Assembly: GCF_949987535.1 (NCBI RefSeq)
Contig: NC_080071.1
Coordinates: 29,782,236-29,846,235 of the forward strand
Direction: 5' to 3'
DNA length: 64,000 nt
Origin: Balaenoptera acutorostrata
Lineage: Eukaryota; Chordata; Mammalia; Artiodactyla; Balaenopteridae
Shown in pieces: positions 56,451 through 64,000 of this stretch. A model generated the notes under the pieces. It saw only the letters and a program-made list of their open reading frames with translations, was not told the DNA's origin and did not search any database. Numbering within the stretch: the first letter of the stretch is position 1; the number at the start of each line of letters is the position of its first letter. Both the position numbers and the translations under genes were made by a program.

Positions 56451-56562
56451 GATAGAGATTATAATAAAGTGTCGATTACAATGATAGAGATTATAATAAA
56501 GACTTAATCCACTAAGTCTTGAAGTGGTTTGTTACACAGTGATAGTAACTGAAACACAACCT
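56451..56562 (+). mobile_element. LTR tail fragment with tandem duplication
   Basis: gatagagattataataaag occurs at 56451-56469 and 56482-56500, followed by taatccactaagtcttgaag and tggtttgttacacagtgata, the tail of the MaLR-like family. Confidence 0.6.
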
Positions 56563-58465
56563 CAAGGCCCAGAAAAGGTGTTTCTGGTTGGCAGGCAGTT
56601 GCCTTAACTCTCTGATGACCCAGAGATCTTCCATATGAAGCTCCACCATTTTCAATATGGGGTTTCCAAGATCATTGTGAAAAGGAAAAGAGCCTGAAGA
56701 ATAATGCAGAGGAGATCTTCATGTACCAGACCTGGAAATGGGATATATCACTTACATGCACATTTTGGGGGCCAAAACTCATTTGCATGGTTGCACCTCA
56801 CTGCATAGAAGGCTGGGAAATGTAGTCCATGAGGAAGAGAAATGGGTTTAGTCAACAAGCTGGTTGGTCTGTGTCTGTCTCCTGAACTAATGTTCCTTCT
56901 AGGTCTCTTTCCCATTGGATATGGGGGTAGAAATAACTAAACTAGACAAATCTAGTATATTAGTCTCTTCTGGTTCAAACAGTCTTTTTAGATTATATTT
57001 CTTCTCCCTTCTGCTGCTCCTCACCAAAATGGTATCTGGGTGTTTGGGGCTGGGGAACAGGTAACCTTGGGGCTTGGGAATATGGAGGCCTCAGATCAAC
57101 ACATGCAGGTTCTAGTGAAAATTCCTGTTTTGCGTCTAGAACCAGAACCCCGGCATAGAGTCTGGTCCTTTTTGGCACTTAGGGATGTTACGTTCTCAAC
57201 TTCAGAGCTGAAGTTGTTGGTTTAGCCCACCTCTGCCTTTGGCAGCCTCTTGGATACAACCTGTGGTCACTGGCAGTTCAGGGGCCCTCTGAGGACTTCC
57301 ATGTCCCCTCAGTGGGGACATAATGGAAGTTCTATTTTCCCCCAGCCCCCGGCCCCTCATGCTTCTTATAGGCTTCGGAGAATATGGAGCCCTTTGGCTT
57401 GGATCCATTAGCTTGGATATGATCTACAAAGAAAAGCGGAAGCCCAGTACAGCCTAGAAGGAAATGGAAAAGAAATAAAAAGAGAATCCATGGGACCTCA
57501 GTGCTTCTCCTTAGAGCTGTCAGCACGGTTAAGTCACAGAGGACAGTACCTACTTCTCTATGGTTCCTAGCATACTACTTGGCACTTCAGTGTATAGTAT
57601 TTACATAATCAGAATATATTTGCATTGAGATGGGGCTTTACATTTTTTGAAACCTCTAATAAACACAGAAGACCTATTTAGAGAAAAGTATAACTGTAAT
57701 CAACCTAAATAACTTAAAAATCATAATAATCGTAATATAGCTAACAATTAAAAGAGGGAGGCTGAGATAGCTAAAGTATGTTAAACTTCCCAGCTATCAC
57801 TGAGGCAGGACAACAGTTTGTTCTAACACAGAGAAATCAAGAACTGCAAGTATCTGTATTTAATTCAGTTGTAAGGTGACATACCCCGAAGAACAAAAAC
57901 AAAAGTAACAAAAATGACAACAACAAAACTCTAGGGAGTGGGAACTGGAATGGAGGGTGAGAGAAGAGAGCCTTCAATTTCCATCTCAGAATTCTTCATG
58001 GTTTAAATGTGAAAACTCACATGTAGAAAATACTTTAATTAGAAAACACTAATATTGAATTTCAAAATGAAACAAAACAGGGCCAGCCTTATCAATAAGG
58101 AAATGTCTAAATAAGATGTAATATAGTCATCAAATTGAATATACATATTAGAGGTAAAAATGAAATAAATGTATAGATTCTGATAAGGAAGGATATACAT
58201 GATGTAATGTTAGGTGATGGAAGTGAGTTACAGAACGATATAGTTAGAACATCCATTTATGTAAAAATTATAGATGTTCACATGTACAGTTAATTATATG
58301 TCATGTGTGTAAATACACATTTGCATGTACAGGGAAAAATGTCTATAAGGATATACCCCAAACAGTTTGGAATGTGGAGAAGGGAAGACATTTATTTTTT
58401 ATATTTCATACTTCTCTATTATTTTTTTACTTTTTAAAAAGCACGCATATGTCTTAGTTATAATT
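56563..58465. other. Unassigned stretch
   Basis: No gene is established. On the minus strand at 57332-57526 a frame of 64 codons includes a polypyrimidine-AG (cttccgcttttctttgtag) that resembles a splice acceptor; see findings. Otherwise nothing is recognised. Confidence 0.35.
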
Positions 58466-58469
58466 TTAA

Positions 58470-58580
58470 AATGTGAGCTTGCATTTTGGCACTGCCTTTT
58501 CCAAACTGTGTAATGTGGGGAAGTCACACAACCTCTCTGCACCTCGGTTTCCCCATCTTTACACAGAACTCCCACCCTTC
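58470..58580 (+). mobile_element. MIR SINE (sense)
   Basis: ggggaagtcacacaacctct, ctgcacctcggtttccccat, ctttacac is the MIR core in sense orientation. Confidence 0.8.
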
Positions 58581-59019
58581 GCATGTTGGGGTGTGCAGAC
58601 GAAATGCACGAATGTAACCCTGCAGCTTTTAGGGATTTTAGACAAATTGCACCCTTTCCTTTTTCTCCTTTCCTAGTGAGAAATGGCAATCTGGGTGACT
58701 CAGGAAGAGGGGTGAGTTGGAGGGTGGAAAGTGGAGGGTGCGGGTGGAGGGAGGCTTCAGACAGACAGTATTTAAAAACAGCCCTCAGATGTATACACAC
58801 GCATTCATCTCCAGCCCCGAGATCACACCCTCCCCTTTCCTATAATTGTCTTCCCACTCCCACCCCCATCTTTTCCTTCCTAGACTCCTCTTAATATTTA
58901 TTTTAACCCAACATTATCTGTATAAAATGTTCCAAGGTTATTAAAATATTCCAAGATAGGAATAGCCTTTTTTTAAATGCTCCCCTAAGTCATCACACTA
59001 GTTAGTGATGAGTACCTGA
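58581..59019. other. Unassigned stretch
   Basis: No gene. The frames on both strands here partly cover the MIR and have no motif. Confidence 0.35.
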
Positions 59020-59132
59020 CCCATTAAGCTCCTAAAGGGTACAGGCATTATTTTGTAATTTTTTCTGTAGTGCCTTAACACCATGCCTGCCACCTCACAT
59101 TTACTCAATAATGTATATTGAATGAATCTCAG
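59020..59132 (+). mobile_element. L2 3' end fragment
   Basis: ttaagctcctaaagggtaca, ggcattattttgtaattttt, gccttaacaccatgcctgcc, actcaataatgtatattgaa, tgaatc is the typical L2 terminal order. Confidence 0.7.
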
Positions 59133-59895
59133 GAAAAACTTTCTTGGTCCTTTCCGTAATTCTCATTGCTCCCATGCCAGAATCATAGCTAATTATATGA
59201 CAAAAACATTTTCAAGGAAGTAATACATCTAAAATATTCGAGATGCATTTGTTTAATAGCACAAATGCACCTCTAATTGGTCAAAGTCCAGACTAGGCTA
59301 TTGGTTTAGCCATGTGTGGAAGGAGGAAAATGGAATATTTCTGAGTCATTGAATTTTTATCCCTGTAAATAATGGCTACTTTAAGCCAAACCAGTCCCAG
59401 GACTCTAAGATTCTGGCTTATGGTAAATGTTCTGAGTGTTCCTTTTTGGTCTTACATCAATGGAAAAGAGATTGAGAGGATGGTGTTTGGTTGGGACCCA
59501 GCAATCTCAACAACCAGAACCCAATTCTTCCTCAACCTTCCCCAGCCACTGAGGAAGATAGCTATCTGCACAGAGAGCAAAGTCAGACAATTTCACACTT
59601 TTTATTTCCATGAGAATTTCACCTCCACTCTCAGTACATACCCCAGGTGAGCTAGACTGGACCACATTGAAGATGCCTTGTGGTAGTTAATGGTAGACGT
59701 AGACCAAAGGACAGTGCACCATGGGAAGCAGGCTGGTGGCCTCTTCCTAAGAGCAGCTTCAAATTCTCCATGCTCTGTATCTCACCAATCCAATGTTGAG
59801 GAAAGGAGAGCCTCCCAAACAGACGCAGCCCTTCCAACACAACCCATCAATCTCAGCATTCTTCTCCTTGGAGATGCAGTGGGGGAGGGGCAGTG
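59133..59895. other. Unassigned stretch
   Basis: No gene or repeat family recognised. Confidence 0.35.
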
Positions 59896-59899
59896 CAGG

Positions 59900-60391
59900 T
59901 GTTAGGGGAAACACTGACTGAAACCGCCTGCCCTGGCCAGGCAAGATAGTAGCCACTTGCATGAGTTATCTTACAATAGGAAGTCCTGGTAAGGAACATG
60001 GAACTAACAAGCTACCACCAACCGGAAAAATTCGGGAAAGGTCAAAAGGAGAGAGGAGATGCCAGTCCCCATGTCCTACCAACCTCCCAGAATCCTTCTT
60101 GTTGGAATCCATCGTGGCTGAGGGATGCACGCGCCACAAGGAAGGACCCTGAGTCAGATCAATTGACCAGAGAAACCCCGGAAACTAACAGAATTACCAT
60201 GAACCTGAGACTGCGAGCCATGTGGCAGAGCAGTTCTCCTGGGTTCACTTACCCTGCTGCTCTCCACCTGGGCGCCCCTTCCCAATAGTCTCTTGCTCTG
60301 TCAGCACGTGTGTCTCCTCGGACAATTCATTTCTGAATGTTAGACAAGAGCCCACTCTGGGGCCCTGGAAGCAGTCCCCCATCCTGCAACA
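59900..60391 (+). mobile_element. Solo LTR of an ERV1-type endogenous retrovirus
   Basis: A 492-bp LTR begins tgttaggggaaacactgac and ends catcctgcaaca, obeying TG...CA ends, with a 4-bp duplication cagg on both sides (59896-59899, 60392-60395) as for gammaretrovirus-like integration. The R-U5-like part reads agtctcttgctctgtcagca and cggacaattcatttctgaat. The polyadenylation signal position reads aatagtctc, so AATAAA appears lost by a 2-bp deletion. No gag, pol or env sequence is adjacent, so this is a recombined solo LTR. CpG content suggests moderate age. Confidence 0.88.
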
Positions 60392-60395
60392 CAGG

Positions 60396-61180
60396 GGTGA
60401 GGAGTTCCAAGGGGCTCACACACTTGTCAGCTGGGACCTCTTGGACCACCTGGACTATCGTTGCTAGAGATGTGGATGCAAGGGAAGGACTTAACCTCCT
60501 GGTTTTTCAATCCAGGGTCCTTCATAGGAACTGCAGAACAACTTCCTGCTGTAAATTGTCTTCCCTACAGCTGACTCTGGAATCACTTGGTTTGGCTTTG
60601 TTGACATGACAATAATTACAGTCATTTTCATTAATTGCTCCATATTTTAGTCTGATTGCCATGGAACACAATAAAAATCATGCACATCATTCAATGTGCC
60701 ATATTAACTTCAGATTTTATTTCATTATAACACTAGATTTGGTTCACTTTTACATATTATTGCTCACATGACTTGGTTTTATTCACTTTTTTTTAATAGA
60801 GAAAAAGAAATATTTCAATAAGCCAAGTCAATGAAACCAGTCAAGGAAACTTATGAGGGATTGGGACCAAGAACGAAAAACTATCCTCTTTGCCTTTCTC
60901 TGTGCTTTGCTTTATTCTTTTCCTTTCTCCCGATCATCCTTTTTCTGTTTCTTCATGCACAAGGCTCCTCCTCTGGGGGCCCCTGAGTTTATATGACCTC
61001 CATTTAGGTAACCAGCCAGAACGGAGGCTCTCTTTGAATCCAACTCCAAACTCCCAGGAGAAAGAATCTGGGTAACCCAGCTCGGTTGACTATTTCTGAT
61101 TATTTCTGTGGCCAGTTAATGGGGTGAAGGGGTTCAAGAAAAACTTTAGGGGCTCCCAACCCCTGGCTGGGTGGGTGACA
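60396..61180. other. Unassigned stretch
   Basis: No gene or confident repeat recognised. Confidence 0.35.
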
Positions 61181-61378
61181 GTAGGGGTGAAAGAGCTCTC
61201 AACTTCTTTAAGTCTTTCTGTAAACTGGGGGTGTGGGTGATAATGCATAGAACTTGTCTTTTAGGCTGTTGGTGAGTGTTGCAAGGGGCAGGGTTCACAG
61301 AGTATTTTTGCACATTCCTGGCACACAGAAAACACTGACTATAATGTTTACCATTATTGTTGTTGTTATTATCTCTTT
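61181..61378 (+). mobile_element. MIR SINE (sense)
   Basis: caacttctttaagtctttctg, gtaaactgggggtgtgggtg, ataatgcatagaacttgtct, gcacattcctggcacacaga, ttaccattattgttgttgtt follow the MIR order to its tail. Confidence 0.8.
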
Positions 61379-61765
61379 GGGTCCTTAAACCATTTATCTT
61401 GAGGTTTGGGGGCAGATATGATTTGAAAACCCATAAACCGCACCCAAAGGTTTATACAAATAATCTGAGAAGCTCGGAGAAATCATCTCAAAAAGCTATA
61501 TTTATTCCCTTCCCACACTCACCAAAACTCTGAACAGCAGTTAAGGCATCTTTACAAATTAGATCCAATTTTGGAGAGCTTTGAAAACGTGCAATGTAAT
61601 ATTCCACTAATCCAGAAGGGGGCATGCTTCACAAATGTAAATGGTCTGTACTGCAGAGACCTTGCTCCGTGAAAAGCAAAGGTGATTCCAAAGAGCGAAC
61701 TTCAATATAGCACCTGTTGGCTTTCAGTAAAGCAGTAATACTACTATCTTCAAGAAATGTAGGAA

Positions 61766-62900
61766 GGGGAGACCTTCAAGATGGCGGAGGAGTGAGACGT
61801 GGAGATCGCCTTCCTCCCCACAAATACATCAGAAATACATCTACAGGTGGAACAGCTCCTACAGAACATCTACTGAACACTGGCAGAAGACCTCAGACCT
61901 CCCAAAAGGCAAGAAACTCCCCAGGTACCTGGGTAGGGCAAAAGAAAAAAGAAATAACAGAGACAAAAGAATAGGGACGGGACCTGCACCAGTGGGAGGG
62001 AGCTGTGAAGGAGGAAAGGTTTCCACACACTAGGAAGCCCCTTTGTGGGCAGAGACTGCGGGTGGCAGAGGCGGGAAGCTTCGGAGCCACAGAGGAGAGC
62101 ACAGCCACAGGGGTGCGGAGGGCAAAGCGGAGAGATTCCCGCACAGCGGCTCGGTGCCGAGCAGCACTCACCAGCCCGAGAGGCTTGTCTGCTCACCCGC
62201 CGGGGCGGGCAGGGGCTGGGAGCTGAGGCTCGGGCTTCGGAGGTCGGATCACAGGGAGAGGACTGGGGTTGGCGGCGTGAACACAGCCTGAATGGGTTAG
62301 CGCACCACAGCTAGCCGGGAGGGAGTCCGGGAAAAAGTCTGGAGCTGCCGAAGAGGCAAGAGACTTTTTCTTGCCTCTTTGTTTCCTGGTGCGTGAGGAG
62401 AGAGGATTCAGAGCGCCGCCTAAACGAGCTCCAGAGATGGGCGCGAGCCGCGGCTATCAGCACGGACCCCAGAGACGGGCATGAGACGCTAAGGCTGCTG
62501 CTGCCGCCACCAAGAAGCCTGTGTGCGAGCACAGGTCACTCTCCACACCGCCCCTCCCGGGAGCCTGTGCAGCCCGCCACTGCCAGGGTCCCGTGATCCA
62601 GGGACAACTTCCCCGGGAGAACGCACGGCGCGCCTCAGGCTGTGGCAACGTCACGCAGGCGCAACGTCACGCCGGCCTCTGCCGCCTGCAGGCTTGCCCC
62701 GCATCCGTACCCCTCCCTCCCCACGGCCTGAGTGAGCCAGAGTCCCCGAATCAGCTGCTCCTTTAACCCCGTTCTGTCTGGGTTGGAACAGACGCCCTCA
62801 GGTGACCTACATGCAGAGGCAGGTCCAAATCCAAAGCTGAACCCCGGGAGCTGTGTGAACAAAGAAGAGAAAGGGAAATCTCTCCCAGCAGCTTCAGGAG
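61766..62900 (+). promoter_or_regulatory. L1 5' UTR internal promoter, CpG-rich
   Basis: L1 5' UTRs carry an internal RNA polymerase II promoter. A YY1-type motif caagatggcgg lies at 61777-61787, close to the expected transcription start. The interval 61990-62760 is dense in CpG (for example gctcacccgccggggcgggc, gagccgcggctatcagcacg), unlike flanking DNA. Several open frames on both strands across it arise from this composition and are not supported as genes. Confidence 0.7.
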
Positions 62901-63806
62901 CAGTGGATTAAATCTCCACAATCAACTTCATGTACCCTGCATCTGTGGAATACCTGAATAGACAACGAGTCATCCCAAATTGAGGAGATGGACTTTGGGA
63001 GCAATGATATATATATATTTTTCCATTTTCTCTTTTTGTGAGTGTTTATGTGTATGCTTCTTTGTGTGATTTTGTACGTATACCTTTGCTTCTACCATTT
63101 GTCCTAGAGCTCTGTCTGTCCGTTTTTTTTTTAATGTAGTTTTTAGTGCTTGTTATCATTGGTGGATTTGTTTTTTGGTTTGGTTTCTCTCTTCTTTCCT
63201 TTTTTTATTACTTTAAAATTTTTTATTTTTAATAAATTTTATTTTTTATTTTAATAACTTTATTTTATTTAATTATATTTCTTTATTTTTTTCTCCCTTT
63301 TCTTCTGAGCCATGGGGCTCACAGGGTCTTGTTACTCAGGCTGGGTGTCAGGCCTGTGCTTCTAGGGTGGGAGAGCTGAGGTCAGGACATTGGTCCACCA
63401 GAAACCTCCCGGCTCCACATAATATCAAATGGCAAAAGCTCTCCCAGAGATCTCCATCTCAACACTAAGACCCAGCTCCACTCAACGACCAGCAAGCTAC
63501 AGTGCTGGACACCCTATGCCAGTCAACTAGCAAGACAGGAACACAACCCCACCCATAGCAGAGAGGCTGCCTAAAATCATAATAAAGTCACAGACACCCC
63601 AAAACACACCACAGGACATGGTCCTGCCCACAAAAAGACAAGACCCAGCCTCATCCACCAGAACACAGGCACCAGTCCCCTCCACCAGGAAACCTACACA
63701 ACCCACTGAACCAACCTTATCCACTAGGGGCAGACACCAAAAACAACAGGAACTACGAACCTGCAGCCTGTGAAAAGGAGACCTCAAACACAGTAAGTTA
63801 AGCAAA

Positions 63807-64000
63807 ATGAGAAGACAGAGAAAAACACAGCAGATGAAAGAGCAAGGTATATACCCACCAGACCAAACAAATGAAGAGGAAATAGGTGGTCTACCTGAAA
63901 AAGAATTCAGAGTAATGATAGTAAAGATGATCCAAAATCTTGGAAACAGAATGGAGAAAATACAAGAAACGTTTAACAAGGACCTAGAAGAACTAAACAG
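63807..64000 (+). CDS. L1 ORF1p N-terminus (partial, continues past the window)
   Basis: ATG at 63807 follows cagtaagttaagcaaa. The 64 visible codons begin MRRQRKTQQMKEQGIYPPDQ and continue through GGLPEKEFRVMIVKMIQNLG to a coiled-coil start (RMEKIQETFNKDLEELN). They align with the start of ORF1 of element 2 (MKRQRAMYQMKEQ...PEKEFRIMIVKMIQDLG). There is no stop or frameshift in the visible part. ORF1p is the trimeric RNA chaperone of the L1 ribonucleoprotein. Whether the full ORF is intact cannot be seen here. Confidence 0.85.
   Translation, partial: MRRQRKTQQMKEQGIYPPDQTNEEEIGGLPEKEFRVMIVKMIQNLGNRMEKIQETFNKDLEELN

Larger units (their letters stand above)
61766..64000 (+). mobile_element. 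L1 element 3: 5' end of an apparently full-length LINE-1 (runs off the window)
   Basis: Starts ggggagaccttcaagatggc, the G-rich start with a YY1-like aagatggcgg typical of L1 5' ends. A 2.04-kb 5' UTR follows: a CpG-rich first part (61980-62760), then a T-rich segment (63010-63300), then the A-rich segment preceding ORF1. ORF1 begins at 63807 and is open to the window edge. The rest of the element lies outside the window. Confidence 0.88.

Noticed and set aside
58399..58800. 133-codon minus-strand frame
   Set aside because: It overlaps a MIR and low-complexity sequence, and has no domain, signal or splice context; likely chance.
59900..60391. Search for an adjoining provirus with gag, pol or env
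   Set aside because: Flanks on both sides carry the same 4-bp duplication immediately at the LTR ends, so only a solo LTR is present.
61717..62862. Many overlapping frames on both strands suggesting a G+C-rich gene
   Set aside because: The block is an L1 5' UTR; none of the frames shows conserved motifs or a consistent reading frame.

Overview
The window is mammalian nuclear DNA. It is A+T-rich, shows no prokaryotic gene organisation, and consists largely of interspersed repeats. The lineage signal is the SINE family: about 14 copies of a tRNA-Glu-derived SINE (head 'gggcttccctggtggcgcag', B box 'ggttcgagccc', tail of AAATAAAT units) of the CHR type found in whales and hippos, together with cetartiodactyl-type L1 3' ends. 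I saw no BovB or Bov-A elements, which argues against a ruminant. A cetacean is the best guess. I found no intact multi-exon protein-coding gene, so the window reads as intergenic DNA or a very large intron.

Layout. 0-5.4 kb: old minus-strand L1, a Tc1/mariner fossil, an MLT1-type LTR, SINEs and a second LTR-like repeat. 5.46-10.09 kb: a deleted plus-strand L1 (element 1) carrying a SINE. 10.1-16.4 kb: A+T-rich DNA with a perfect 43-bp palindrome, old minus-strand L1 pieces cut by LTRs and a SINE, and a MER5A. 16.4-23.0 kb: a second plus-strand L1 (element 2) with recognisable but broken ORF1 and ORF2, split by a 1.48-kb minus-strand retrocopy of an unidentified 3' UTR. 23.0-27.0 kb: a nest of three insertions, an L1ME containing an LTR, which contains a processed retrocopy of the innate-immune DNA sensor cGAS. 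27.2-32.6 kb: an old minus-strand L1 broken up by five SINEs and an L1 3' end. 33-42 kb: mostly unassigned DNA with a MIR, a SINE, a DNA transposon and a full-length 7SK RNA retrocopy (minus strand). 42-56 kb: L1 3' ends, L2-like pieces, MER5/MER20-type hAT relics, LTRs and SINEs. 58-61.4 kb: MIR and L2 relics and a solo ERV1-type LTR. 61.77-64.0 kb: the 5' UTR/promoter of a third L1 (element 3), whose ORF1 is open up to the window edge.

The most noteworthy items are the cGAS retrocopy, which keeps an uninterrupted frame of about 217 codons with the zinc-thumb ligands and the C-terminus although the 5' half of the gene is missing; the 7SK retrocopy; the unidentified 3'-UTR retrocopy inside L1 ORF2; the mariner transposase fossil; and the perfect palindrome. 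No set of genes here works together as a pathway. Functional content, if any, would lie in retrocopies, LTR or L1 promoters, or conserved noncoding DNA that cannot be recognised without comparison.
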